In this document: piece after piece, positions 14,716 through 23,182 of the stretch
How the letters are laid out: every line of letters starts with the position of its first letter
Numbering within the stretch: the first letter of the stretch is position 1
Assembly (NCBI GenBank): GCA_038247995.1
Contig: JBBRUG010000025.1
Coordinates: 1 to 31,021 of the forward strand
Direction: 5' to 3'
DNA from: JBBRUG01 sp038247995
GTDB taxonomy: Bacteria; Chloroflexota; Chloroflexia; Chloroflexales; Chloroflexaceae
DNA: 31,021 nucleotides
Translations under genes and position numbers: made by a program
The notes under the pieces: model-generated
What the model saw: only the letters and a program-made list of their open reading frames with translations
Told to the model about the DNA's origin: nothing
Databases searched by the model: none

Positions 14716-15477
14716 ATGAGCCTCTACGATCCTTTTGCCCGTTACTACGATGCCGACTTCCGCGACTACCAGGACGATCAGCCGTTCTACCGCGAAATGG
14801 TACGGCGCACAGGCGGGCCGGTGCTAGAGTTGATGTGCGGCACTGGGCGTGTCCTATTGCCGCTGGCTGAAACAGGCGTCCACGTCACTGGCATCGACAT
14901 TTCGCCGGCAATGCTGCAGATTGCCCGCGAACAGGCTGAGGCGGCCGGAATTGCCCATAACGTCACGCTGCTTGAAGGCGATGTGCGCTCGATGGAGTTG
15001 CCGACCAGCAAGTTTGCTTTTGTGTTCGTTGCCGTCAACTCGTTTATGCATCTGGAAACCGTGCAAGATCAACTCGCCGCCCTCGTTACGGCGCGGCAGT
15101 CGCTTACGCGCAAGGGCACGCTTGTGCTCGACCTCTTTAACCCCGACCCAGCCGAGATCTTGCGCGAAGACAACCGGCTTGTGCTTGATCGCGAGTATGA
15201 ACTCGACGGCAACCATGTGCAGAAGTTTGTTGCAATCGACAGCGCCGCCGCCGAACAACTCAGCCGGGTAACCTACCTCTACGACGAAACGACCCCTTCC
15301 GGCGCACTGATTCGCCGCACGATGCATTTTAATCTGCGCTGGTTTTACCGCTACGAGATCGAACATCTGCTCATGCGCGCCGGGTTAATGCTGCGGGCAG
15401 TCTATGGTTCATACGACCTCGACCCCTACCAGAGCGGTTGCCCACGCCTGATTGTCGTCGCCGCGCCGAGTCGCTAG
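14716..15477 (+). CDS. Class I SAM-dependent methyltransferase
   Basis: A 253-residue soluble methyltransferase. Motif I is VLELMCGTGR (36-45), followed by the acidic end of strand 2 in VTGIDIS, EGDVRSMEL, and FVFVAVNSFMHL at strand 4. The N-terminal YDPFARYYDADF start is common in small-molecule or lipid methyltransferases of the UbiE/Tehb-like class. Substrate unknown. It starts 13 bases after the proline-rich membrane protein; the ribosome site is weak. Confidence 0.85.
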   Translation: MSLYDPFARYYDADFRDYQDDQPFYREMVRRTGGPVLELMCGTGRVLLPLAETGVHVTGIDISPAMLQIAREQAEAAGIAHNVTLLEGDVRSMELPTSKFAFVFVAVNSFMHLETVQDQLAALVTARQSLTRKGTLVLDLFNPDPAEILREDNRLVLDREYELDGNHVQKFVAIDSAAAEQLSRVTYLYDETTPSGALIRRTMHFNLRWFYRYEIEHLLMRAGLMLRAVYGSYDLDPYQSGCPRLIVVAAPSR

Positions 15478-15811
15478 GACTGCCGGTGGAAGCCTCTGCC
15501 TGGTATCGACCAAAGATGAATGCCGAAGGACGAAGGCCAGGCGTGGTGAGGCTTTGGTCGTTCGTCGTTTGTCGTTCGTCCCACATCGCCCAGAGACTTT
15601 TGGGGCGCTCTTTAGCCGTCGAACATGCAGAAACGGCTGCCCATTGCTGGACAGCCGAGAGGAAATAGGAGGCGGTGTGTGGTTGTGAGGTAGCTTCTTC
15701 GCGTGGACGACCACCGCATATCGTAAGGCGCTCTGCTATCTGTGAATAGTATAACGAATATCTGTTAGATTGGTATTAAGCGCGTATTAGAGCAACGTTA
15801 ACCTTGGCTAC
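15478..15811. other. Intergenic region with heptamers and alternative hairpins
   Basis: The convergent gap between the methyltransferase and the PH-like protein holds no gene that I can support. Three heptamers (GTCGTTC, GTCGTTT, GTCGTTC) lie at 15557-15577. GACCAAAG (15509-15516) pairs with CTTTGGTC (15552-15559). CGGCTG/CAGCCG (15634-15657) forms a hairpin whose inner part CCA/TGG also pairs, while AGCCGT (15614-15619) can pair with ACGGCT (15633-15638) instead. On the minus strand this hairpin is followed by TTTCTG, a weak terminator-like end for the PH-like gene. Confidence 0.55.
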
Positions 15812-16726
15812 CTAGCGCACGATCGTAAGCACAGCCACGGCAAAGAGAAGTTGGGCGACAACTGAGGCGACCTGCAGCATGCGGGCACCGATCGGCTCGC
15901 GGGTATACAACGTCAGGCCCAGGCCGAGGTTGATCAGGCTAACGACGGTAGCGGCGAGGGGCAGAAAAAGCACCTGGTGGCGCGGTTCAAGTTCGGTGGC
16001 GGTACCGGCGGCATCAGTACGAACGGCAATCAGTTCAGGTAGGTTAGGATAGATGGCCATCAGCCAGCCTAATACAACCATGTTCAGCACAAAGGCGGCA
16101 ATCAGAAAGCCGCGCACCACCCGGTCGTTCCAGAACGGATAAAAGAAGATCCGTCCGGCTTCGATGCCGGGGCTAAGCTGCTGGATCGCCCCCAGGCGCC
16201 AGCGTTGTTCCAACTCCTGCACGAAGGCGTCGGCTTCAGCAGGGGAGATCGCGTAGGCATCAGTAGCGGTATGCAGCACCAGAGCGCGTTCCGGCGGCAG
16301 AGTAGTGAAGCGATGCACGGTTCGCCCGGAGGGCAACGGACTGCGCCCATGGTAGTAGCCGAGGCTATTGAGCAGATCGACCGGGCGTTGCGGCGTGCTC
16401 AGCCCACCTTCGATCGTTTCGATCTGCGCCAGAGGAACCACTGCGCGGTTGCCAAGCCAGAAGATATAGACACCGTTGCGATCGACGCCATACGCCAGCG
16501 TTAAGGTAGCCCCCACCCGATACGCAAGCGCGCCAGCAAGCAGCAGGCTCAAGACAGCGCCCAGGAGCTGCGCGAAAAACGGCAGTCCAATCGGCCAGGC
16601 CTCGGGCGGGGCAGCCAGGGCGACCCCAATCTGTACCAGGAGGAAAATCGCCGCGCCAATGGCGGCAATGAGGAGCAAAACTGCGAACCAGATCCGTGCC
16701 GACGAAGCGGCTTTCCAACGTCGCAT
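15812..16726 (-). CDS. Membrane protein with internal PH-like domain
   Basis: A 304-residue protein. Two N-terminal membrane helices (about 12-37 and 47-70) lead into a soluble beta-rich part (about 73-185) with the look of a bacterial PH domain (LAYGVDRNGVYIFWLGNRAVVPLAQIETIEGG, later ALVLHTATDAYAISPAEADAFVQEL). Three further helices follow (about 207-228, 250-270 and 280-303). The order PH-like followed by a membrane block is seen in poorly studied bacterial proteins; no catalytic motif is present. It begins 71 bases after the stop of the PpiC gene and probably belongs to the same operon. No clear Shine-Dalgarno is seen. Confidence 0.7.
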   Translation of the reverse strand: MRRWKAASSARIWFAVLLLIAAIGAAIFLLVQIGVALAAPPEAWPIGLPFFAQLLGAVLSLLLAGALAYRVGATLTLAYGVDRNGVYIFWLGNRAVVPLAQIETIEGGLSTPQRPVDLLNSLGYYHGRSPLPSGRTVHRFTTLPPERALVLHTATDAYAISPAEADAFVQELEQRWRLGAIQQLSPGIEAGRIFFYPFWNDRVVRGFLIAAFVLNMVVLGWLMAIYPNLPELIAVRTDAAGTATELEPRHQVLFLPLAATVVSLINLGLGLTLYTREPIGARMLQVASVVAQLLFAVAVLTIVR

Positions 16727-16797
16727 AGTGTAGTGTTGAGCGGGCCATCATTAGAGCGGGTATGCCCATTCCAACGATGGCCCACGGGCTATTTCGC

Positions 16798-18351
16798 CTA
16801 CGGTGTCGGCGTCGCCTCGACCTCAGGCTCGGGCGTCGCTTCGAACTCAGGCTCCAGCGTCGGCGTCGGTTCCGGGGTCGGCGGGCCGGGCAAGAAGGTC
16901 GGCACAAGTGTCGGCACCGCCGCGGTCGGCGCCGGCGTCGGTGACGGTGTCGGCTCGGGGAAGCGCTGGATGTTGATTGCTGTGCGCTGTTCGCTCAACC
17001 ATTCGTCAAGCCGGGTTGTACGCGCTTCGCGCAGTTGATCCTCAAGCGGGGGCACTTCCTGATCGACAACCTCGATCACATGCCAGCCGAAGATCGTACG
17101 AATTGGGTCGCTGATCTGCTCAACCGGCAGAGCAAATGCTGCTTCGACCAGTTCCGGCGGATAGGTAGCACCATTTTCGGCAACCCCATCGCTGCTGAAG
17201 AAGCCGAGCACGCCGCCGGCCTCGCGCGAACCGGGATCGTCGGAGCGTTCAGCGGCAAGCGCTTCAAAATCGGCGCCGTCACGCAGTTCGGCAGCTACGG
17301 CTTCGGCATCGGGCAGGGCCGCAGCGAAGGCGGCATCGATTTGCTCCTGGGTGGCACCCTCTTCCGTTTCCACGGCGATCAGCACCTGCCGTGCTCGTAC
17401 GCGCTCGGGCTCTTCACTGGCCACGAACTCGCCTTCGGGAACGAGTGCTTCCTGGATTTTACGATTGAGCACCTGCTCGCTGTACTGCAGATTAAGTGCT
17501 GCCCGGAAGTCGTCGGTGGTCAGGTTCGGCTCAAAGCCAACTGCCAGCAATTCAATTTCGTAGAGCCGGAAGATTTCAGTGAGGATCTGATCAGCCTGAG
17601 TTGCAGCCTCAGCGGGCGCCGGTGTGGGCGCCGGTGTCGCTGTCGGCTCGGGCGTCGGGATGACGTCAGGCGCAGGCTCTTCCGCAACGTCTTCCGCAGC
17701 GGTTTCGCTTGCCTCGGCGTCCTCGGCAGCGGCATCAGTGTCTTCAGTTGCGGCAGTGTCCTCGGTTGCGGCGCCGGCAGGCTCAGTCGGCGGCAGCGGC
17801 AAGAATACCAGGCCCAGATCCTGCACCATCGCCTGGTTGATCTCGTCCTGAGTGACAGTAATGCTAAGCGGTGCTGAGCCCTGTTCTTTGAGTTGCCGGG
17901 TTTCCCAGCCACTAACAATCGTATCGTCAATCGGCAGGTTACGAATATTCTCGGCCTGGCGGTCAAGGCCGGGCGCCTGGCCCTGGAATTGCTGCGTAAA
18001 CTGCTGGTTCCCGCCAAACAGGGCGAGCAACTGGAAGTTCTGCACAATCTGGCGGGTGATGGCGAGGCGCGCCTCATCCCAGTACCCACGCCGATCAATG
18101 CTCACACTACCGACTTGTGCGACCGGTCGGCTGGGCTTCCAGAGAAATTCGTAACCCAGGCCCAACAAAATCGAGGCCAGGGCAAGACCGATCGCACCGG
18201 CGACGATCAGCACAACGACGCGCTGACGCTGCTCTTCGTAATCGCGGCGCGGGGCTGGACGGCGTGATGTGGGGCGCGGTGCGGCGGTAGGCGTCCGACT
18301 CGGCGCCTTCTCGCGCTCACTCGACTGCGGATTCTTTGGAGTATCTGCCAT
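16798..18351 (-). CDS. Membrane-anchored parvulin-type peptidyl-prolyl isomerase (SurA/PpiC/PrsA-like)
   Basis: An approximately 517-residue foldase for secreted proteins. A cytosolic Pro/Arg-rich start, one membrane helix (about 44-68) and an extracytoplasmic SurA-N-like helical region are followed by a low-complexity stretch of Glu, Ala, Thr and Asp (about 195-265). The rotamase domain (about 325-435) has RARQVLIAVETEE, FEALAAERSDDPGS, GGVLGFFSSDG and IRTIFGWHVIEVVD, the signature layout of PpiC. The last 50 residues are a Pro/Thr/Glu tail (PTPSPTPAP...). The start is uncertain: ATG 18351 is chosen, while a GTG at 18378 with AAGG six bases upstream gives nine more residues. It follows ssb after 80 bases. 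Confidence 0.85.
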   Translation of the reverse strand: MADTPKNPQSSEREKAPSRTPTAAPRPTSRRPAPRRDYEEQRQRVVVLIVAGAIGLALASILLGLGYEFLWKPSRPVAQVGSVSIDRRGYWDEARLAITRQIVQNFQLLALFGGNQQFTQQFQGQAPGLDRQAENIRNLPIDDTIVSGWETRQLKEQGSAPLSITVTQDEINQAMVQDLGLVFLPLPPTEPAGAATEDTAATEDTDAAAEDAEASETAAEDVAEEPAPDVIPTPEPTATPAPTPAPAEAATQADQILTEIFRLYEIELLAVGFEPNLTTDDFRAALNLQYSEQVLNRKIQEALVPEGEFVASEEPERVRARQVLIAVETEEGATQEQIDAAFAAALPDAEAVAAELRDGADFEALAAERSDDPGSREAGGVLGFFSSDGVAENGATYPPELVEAAFALPVEQISDPIRTIFGWHVIEVVDQEVPPLEDQLREARTTRLDEWLSEQRTAINIQRFPEPTPSPTPAPTAAVPTLVPTFLPGPPTPEPTPTLEPEFEATPEPEVEATPTP

Positions 18352-18431
18352 GAGAGTTCTATGCACACAAATAGCCACTTGATGCCTTGCGCTGCAAGCG
18401 CTTGTTCATCACGTGGCTCGAATTGACCAAT

Positions 18432-18890
18432 TTAGAAGGGGATGTCTTCATCCCCAATATCGGGGGCGGGTGGCATTGCGCTCCCACCACGCGGTGAACG
18501 GGGCGCATCACGCGGGGGTTGAGTATCATCGTTCTCACGACTCCCACGACCCTCGCGGTTATCGAGGATGATCATATCCGAGGCGATGACCTCGGTTTTG
18601 TAGCGGGTCTGCCCACTTTGCTGATCTTCCCACGAGCGCGTCTGGAGGCGACCCTCCAGATAGACGCGCGTCCCTTTATTCAAATACTGATTACAGATCT
18701 CGGCCAGCTTATTCCAGGCGACAACGCTAAACCACTCGGTTTCTTCGCGCGTTTCACCATTGTTGTCGCGCCACTGCCGACTCGTGGCGACCCGAAAGGT
18801 CGTCACAGGGCTTCCAGAGGAGGTGTAGCGCATCTCCGGATCGATACCGAGCCGACCGATGATCATCACCTTATTCAGGTCGCGTGCCAT
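18432..18890 (-). CDS. ssb: Single-stranded DNA-binding protein
   Basis: A 152-residue SSB that binds single-stranded DNA during replication and repair. The OB-fold runs from about 3 to 108 (LNKVMIIGRLGIDPEMRY, FSVVAWNKLAEI, TRVYLEGRLQTRSW). A disordered Gly/Pro/Arg linker leads to the acidic tip DIGDEDIPF, which recruits partner proteins. The ATG at 18890 is chosen because GGAGAG lies about seven bases upstream and the OB-fold starts there; an upstream frame adds a basic extension without family support. It lies 61 bases after rpsF, the classic rpsF-ssb order. Confidence 0.95.
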   Translation of the reverse strand: MARDLNKVMIIGRLGIDPEMRYTSSGSPVTTFRVATSRQWRDNNGETREETEWFSVVAWNKLAEICNQYLNKGTRVYLEGRLQTRSWEDQQSGQTRYKTEVIASDMIILDNREGRGSRENDDTQPPRDAPRSPRGGSAMPPAPDIGDEDIPF

Positions 18891-18951
18891 GAACGTACTC
18901 TCCGGTCGAACGCGCGCCTGGTGCGAGCCACGCTGCGCAACACTAGGAGGC

Positions 18952-19350
18952 TTACGCCTCGCTCGCTTCGGCGACGGCTTCGCTCTCTTCGGAGTCGACA
19001 ACGATCGCCTTGTGCTCGATCAGAGTCACCAGGTGGCGCAGGATCGCATCGGTCAGCTTGATCATACGCTCCAGTTCGATCACCTTGGCCGCGCTGAGCG
19101 AGAAGTGCAGCAGAATATAATAGCCCTCGGTAAACGAGCGCCGGCTGGCTTCACCACTCACATAGTCACGAATGGGATACGCCAGCTTTCGGCGGCCCCA
19201 GGGCGATGCCTGATTGGCACCGGTAACGGCGCCGCCATTGGCTTCGATCGTCTGGGTAAGACGCTCGATCACTGCGGCGATTCCCTCTTCATTGGCGTGC
19301 AGGGGGTTAACAATAACCATCATCTCGTAGTCACGACGACGCTCGCGCAC
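18952..19350 (-). CDS. rpsF: 30S ribosomal protein S6
   Basis: A 132-residue ribosomal protein that pairs with S18 on the platform of the small subunit. RRRDYEMMVIVNPLHANEEG begins the ferredoxin-like fold, and the conserved core includes WGRRKLAYPIRDYVSGEA and GYYILLHFSLSAAKVIELERMIKLTDAILRHLV. The tail is acidic. The GTG start at 19350 is chosen because GGAGGG lies four bases upstream; longer readings pass through this site. The gene heads the cluster rpsF-ssb-ppi-PH-like. rpsR and rplI, which often follow ssb, are absent here. Confidence 0.95.
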   Translation of the reverse strand: MRERRRDYEMMVIVNPLHANEEGIAAVIERLTQTIEANGGAVTGANQASPWGRRKLAYPIRDYVSGEASRRSFTEGYYILLHFSLSAAKVIELERMIKLTDAILRHLVTLIEHKAIVVDSEESEAVAEASEA

Positions 19351-19430
19351 ATTTCCCTCCTCTGGTGACGTCCCGCTCGTCAGACACACCCAGGGCGCGT
19401 TCTGGGCGGCGCGGCGGAACCGAAGCGATT

Positions 19431-19451
19431 AGCTGTACGTCTTGCACAGCT
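19431..19451 (-). promoter_or_regulatory. Hairpin in the rpsF leader
   Basis: AGCTGT (19431-19436) and ACAGCT (19446-19451) pair perfectly with a nine-base loop inside the predicted leader of about 115 bases. rpsF leaders in many bacteria carry an S6:S18-binding element that feeds back on translation; whether this hairpin belongs to that class cannot be told here. Confidence 0.35.
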
Positions 19452-19472
19452 CCAAGTTCATACCATCAGGCG

Positions 19473-19501
19473 ATTATACCATCGTGGACAGTATGGCGCA
19501 A
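19473..19501 (-). promoter_or_regulatory. Promoter of the rpsF-ssb cluster
   Basis: On the minus strand TTGCGC (19496-19501) and a perfect TATAAT (19473-19478) are 17 bases apart. The predicted start near 19466 gives a leader of roughly 115 bases before the rpsF GTG. Confidence 0.65.
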
Positions 19502-19512
19502 ACCAGCGTGGC

Positions 19513-19574
19513 GGCAGGCGGCAGGCGGCAGCATATGTTCGGCTTTGGTCTTTCGTCCTTGGTTTTCCGTCCTT
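19513..19574. repeat. GGCAGGC heptamers and two copies of a 14-mer
   Basis: GGCAGGC occurs twice plus a partial third copy (19513-19532), the same unit as at 2718-2780. GGTCTTTCGTCCTT (19547-19560) is followed at once by GGTTTTCCGTCCTT (19561-19574): period 14, or two by seven. The block lies between the rpsF promoter and the end of the ABC permease and is noncoding. Confidence 0.75.
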
Positions 19575-19589
19575 GGGCCAATGCGCCCT

Positions 19590-20591
19590 TCACGCGCCTA
19601 CCGGCAACGAACGCATCCCCGCCTGCCACCAATCGCGGGTAAGCATGGCCAGCATGCCATAGGCTACCACTACGACCAGGGCGATCAGGTCGATTCGACC
19701 CACTACCCAGCGGCCATGGGGGCGTATGAGATGGAGTGCCAGCCAGAAGAGCACCAGGCTGAGCGCGCCATAGAGCATGAGTGTGGCACGATAGAGTGGC
19801 AGGACGACGCGCTCGACGCCCTGTTGGCTGATCGTGCCCTGGGTGAGCAAGCTCAGAAAGACCAGCGGTTGGAGCGTTTCGGAAGAGACGATGTCCGGCG
19901 GGCGGGTGCGTCCGAGGGCCGAGGCGATCGCCGAGAGTGGGTTGACAACGACATAACTGGCTGGGGCTGAGGCGCCGGCATTAGTGATACTCCAGACATT
20001 TGCCGCGAAGAGCGTACCGCCGATCACGGCAACCAGAATGGCATAACACAACAGGGTTGCGCTATAGGTTTGGCGCGTCACAATCGAGCAAAACAGGCCC
20101 AGCATACAACCCATAACCGCCGTTCCGAAAATCGTGATCACAACACGCATAATATCGGCGAAGCCCACCCCGCCAAACAATATGATCACACTAAAGAGTG
20201 GCGTGCTAAGCAGCACCAGCAGCAGCAGAAAGGCCAACCCGGCCAGCAATTTACCGATCAACAATTGCACTGCCGAGAGTGGTGTGGCCAGGATCAACTC
20301 AAACGTCCGCTGCTCGTATTCGCCGCTGATGCTGTTGACCGTTGTCGCTGGGGCGAGGAAGATCGTCAGCGTTTGTACAGCGAGCGCCAGTCCGATAAAC
20401 ATTGCCTGGCCGATCTGGGCGTTGAAGATCGGCGGCCCACTGCCGACTGATCCGGCAACAGCGTTGTACACCAGGCGCATTGCAATCAGCGCCAGCCCAA
20501 CATACACGGTAATCAGCAGCGCCGAACGACTGCCGCGCAACAATGTGCGGAATTCCTTCACCAGGACGGGCATCAGGCTCAGATCACGCAT
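19590..20591 (-). CDS. ABC-2 type transporter permease (GldF/NatB-like)
   Basis: A 333-residue polytopic protein with about seven membrane helices. After a basic cytosolic start (LVKEFRTLLRGSRS) and a first helix comes the family signature region SISGEYEQRTFELILATPLS with the next helix, then helices near 130-150, 160-185, 190-215 and two at the C-terminus. This type forms the channel of export ABC transporters or gliding-type machines. GGAG lies seven bases before the ATG. It follows, after 93 bases, the large secreted protein gene; no ATP-binding subunit is encoded in the window, so the ATPase must be elsewhere. Confidence 0.85.
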   Translation of the reverse strand: MRDLSLMPVLVKEFRTLLRGSRSALLITVYVGLALIAMRLVYNAVAGSVGSGPPIFNAQIGQAMFIGLALAVQTLTIFLAPATTVNSISGEYEQRTFELILATPLSAVQLLIGKLLAGLAFLLLLVLLSTPLFSVIILFGGVGFADIMRVVITIFGTAVMGCMLGLFCSIVTRQTYSATLLCYAILVAVIGGTLFAANVWSITNAGASAPASYVVVNPLSAIASALGRTRPPDIVSSETLQPLVFLSLLTQGTISQQGVERVVLPLYRATLMLYGALSLVLFWLALHLIRPHGRWVVGRIDLIALVVVVAYGMLAMLTRDWWQAGMRSLPVGA

Positions 20592-20663
20592 GCGCTACTC
20601 CAAATTATCCAGGGCGTTTGCGAATATCCAGTGTGGCAGCCCGGCGACCTCTCGCGCGCTGCC

Positions 20664-20684
20664 GGGCGACCACAAGGGTCGCCC
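20664..20684. repeat. REP-like hairpin directly after a stop codon
   Basis: GGGCGACC (20664-20671) and GGTCGCCC (20677-20684) form an 8-bp stem with a 5-base loop that touches the TAA of the gene at 20685 on the minus strand. A related sequence (GCGACCACA..G.GTCGCCC.TAC) lies at 27115-27138, so this is a small repeat family. No U-run follows. Confidence 0.65.
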
Positions 20685-23072
20685 TTACGGGAGGGTGCCT
20701 GCCACGCCGGCGGTAACGAAGAGGCAGCCAGCTTCGTCGATGCGACCGCTCAGGCGCACGATCGCCTGACCATTGGTGACGAGCGCGCCCGCTCCACTCA
20801 GTACCAGTTCGCCGGGACCGTCGTAGCTGGGTGGGGTGACCCAGGTTTGGGTGTTGGCATCAAAGATTTCGATCCGTACGCCCGCATTCGGCCAGGGCCG
20901 TTCACTAGCGAGCTCCAGGCGCAGCACATCGGCACGCAGGCCGGCCAGATCATTGGGCAGGCGCAGGGTCAACGTCACCGGTTCCGGCGATGCGATCACG
21001 CCGCGTCCGTTGCCGACGCTGTTACAAATGGTCTGGTTGGGCGTTGGAACGAGCCGCATCCAACCCGGCGGCACAAATACCTGACCGGCTCCGGTGAGTA
21101 TAGGGCGACTTACGAGCAGGGTCACTTGCTGGCCGGCGGCGCCGGGCGCTGCAACATCAAGGGTGAGCGGACTCGCATCAAGCCAGGCGAAGACGAACGG
21201 GCCAGGTTCATCGCCGAGGTTGCCCTGAGCGACGGCGGCGTTGATCAGCGCCTCGCGGATCAGTAATTGGCGATCGATCCGCCCACCGATGCCCCGTCCG
21301 GCGGCTAGTTCAGCGCCCAGCATGATCTGGCTGATTGGTGTATTGAGCGCGCTTTGGGTCGTGCTGAGCGGCAAGGGCGGCGGCCAGTTCGCTTGCATTT
21401 CGGCGTCGGGGGCGAGGTTGCCCAGGCTGACGGCCTGACCGCCGAACACGATGATTACGTCGCGCAGTTGGCGTCCGGTAGTGTTGCGCACAATTGCGCG
21501 AATGGCCGTAGCACTTAGCTCCAGGCGCGCATCGAGGGCGGGCGTTGTGATCAGTTCTTCGGCCAACACGCCCTGGAGTTCCCAGGCGTCGATAGTGAGT
21601 TGCGCGGTGGCCACATTCTGGGCCAGATCGCCGGGCGCGCCGTTGATCGGGCCAAAAGCGGCACCACTCGCCTGAACCTGACGCAGCAGCGTTGCCGGGC
21701 CAAGGTTCGCCGCAAAGGTCTCGGCGCGGGGGGTAATCATGCCTAATGTGCTGCGAGCGCGGGCCACATCAGGGCTAATCTGCTCGATCAGGCTAATCTG
21801 CGAGACGATGCGCTGGTCGGGCCGGCGGGTCAGGGCTAACCCGACGCCAGCAGCGCCGATCACCAGGGCCACCAGCGGCAAGATTAGCCAGCCTAACTCC
21901 TGGCGGTCGATCCGGCGCAAGAGCAGAGCCACGCCGGGGCCGACGAGGATCGCATAGAACGCAAGCAGGGCGAAGAGCGGGCCGGAACTCGGCAAGTTAA
22001 TCGCCGGCAGGTTGGCCAGCGCACTCGACAAGGTCTGTTCACGCAGCGGATCGGGCGTGGTTTCGACGCTGAGCCCACTGCCATACAACTGGGCCGGGAC
22101 GAGCAGTTGATTCCAGAGCGTTGGTGCACCGGGCCACTCGCGCAGGCTACGCAACCCTGGGTCAAAGGCAAGTTGGGTTACCCGGCCCAGACCGACATCA
22201 CGCTCGGCCCAGAGCGGCGCGGCCGCAGCGCCGAAGGGGCGCGCGTCGGGGGCGGGGCTGAGGGTAACGCCTTCGAGTTGAGCCGGCGCCGGCGCAGCGG
22301 CGTAGTCGGCGAGCGGATCGGTATTGAGCGCCGTGAGTGAGCCAACAGCAGCCGGCACAAGTTCGGGCGGCAGGCCGGCAATTGTTGCGGCGGCACCAGT
22401 TCCGCCACCCAGGATCAAGTGGCCGCCGCTACGGACCCAGGCGAGCAAAGTGTCGCGTTGGCGCGGATCGATCTCGGCCGTGATCGCGTCGCTAAGGAGG
22501 AGTAAGGACAAACTAGATAGGCCGGCAGGTTCAGTGGGTAGTTCGTTCGGGTTGAGCGGAAAGGCCAGAAAAGGGAGGTTGACGAGGTCTTCGCGCAGGG
22601 GCAGGCTCAGCACCGGCGGGTTGATCGCGGCGATCCCGAGCATGCGCTCGCCCTCACGCGGGCGAACCTCGATGCTTTGATCGGCAAGACGTTGGCCGGC
22701 TGCATCTTCCAGTGTGATCTGGATCGAGCGGGCCTGGCGATCCATGCCAACGAGCAGCGTAAGCTGGGCGGTACTGCCGCCGGCAAGTTCAACGCTATAG
22801 GTGTTCCGCCCGCTGGCGTTGGGCAATGCCGCCGCAACTGTAACGGTCATCGCTGGGCCGTCGTTGCGCAGATCGACCGTGACCGGCAGCCAGCGCCCCG
22901 GCGCGTAGTTACCAGCGAACGCGGGCCGAACGCCGCTCAGGCTGACATTGGCCTGGGCGCTGACCGGACGCGGCAAACCGACGGAAATGGTGATCAGGGC
23001 GCTGAGCAGCAGCAGGCTCACCAAAATGAAGATCATCCGCCGCAAGCGGGGCGTCTGGCACGGATTGGGCAT
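20685..23072 (-). CDS. Large secreted/membrane protein, possible GldG-like partner of the ABC permease
   Basis: A 795-residue protein with a signal peptide (MIFILVSLLLLSALITISVGLP, residues 13-34, ending near VSAQA). An immunoglobulin-like beta region (about 40-140) is followed by a Rossmann-like part containing LLAWVRSGGHLILGGGTG, which resembles the glutamine-amidotransferase-like fold of DUF4350/GldG-type proteins without catalytic residues. Two membrane helices (about 360-385 and 390-412) are joined by a basic loop, and a long outside region follows. The ATG at 23072 is chosen for AGGTG seven bases upstream; a longer frame adds 36 unlikely residues. With the permease downstream it probably forms one transport or surface system. 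Function unproven. Confidence 0.75.
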   Translation of the reverse strand: MPNPCQTPRLRRMIFILVSLLLLSALITISVGLPRPVSAQANVSLSGVRPAFAGNYAPGRWLPVTVDLRNDGPAMTVTVAAALPNASGRNTYSVELAGGSTAQLTLLVGMDRQARSIQITLEDAAGQRLADQSIEVRPREGERMLGIAAINPPVLSLPLREDLVNLPFLAFPLNPNELPTEPAGLSSLSLLLLSDAITAEIDPRQRDTLLAWVRSGGHLILGGGTGAAATIAGLPPELVPAAVGSLTALNTDPLADYAAAPAPAQLEGVTLSPAPDARPFGAAAAPLWAERDVGLGRVTQLAFDPGLRSLREWPGAPTLWNQLLVPAQLYGSGLSVETTPDPLREQTLSSALANLPAINLPSSGPLFALLAFYAILVGPGVALLLRRIDRQELGWLILPLVALVIGAAGVGLALTRRPDQRIVSQISLIEQISPDVARARSTLGMITPRAETFAANLGPATLLRQVQASGAAFGPINGAPGDLAQNVATAQLTIDAWELQGVLAEELITTPALDARLELSATAIRAIVRNTTGRQLRDVIIVFGGQAVSLGNLAPDAEMQANWPPPLPLSTTQSALNTPISQIMLGAELAAGRGIGGRIDRQLLIREALINAAVAQGNLGDEPGPFVFAWLDASPLTLDVAAPGAAGQQVTLLVSRPILTGAGQVFVPPGWMRLVPTPNQTICNSVGNGRGVIASPEPVTLTLRLPNDLAGLRADVLRLELASERPWPNAGVRIEIFDANTQTWVTPPSYDGPGELVLSGAGALVTNGQAIVRLSGRIDEAGCLFVTAGVAGTLP

Positions 23073-23182
23073 GAGGAAGCACCTGAATGAAAAAGGCCGA
23101 ATGAAAAATGCAAAATTGGCGTACAGAACGGGTAGCAATGCTGCGTTCTTGCCCCATTGTAGCAGAAAGGCGTGGCGCAAAC

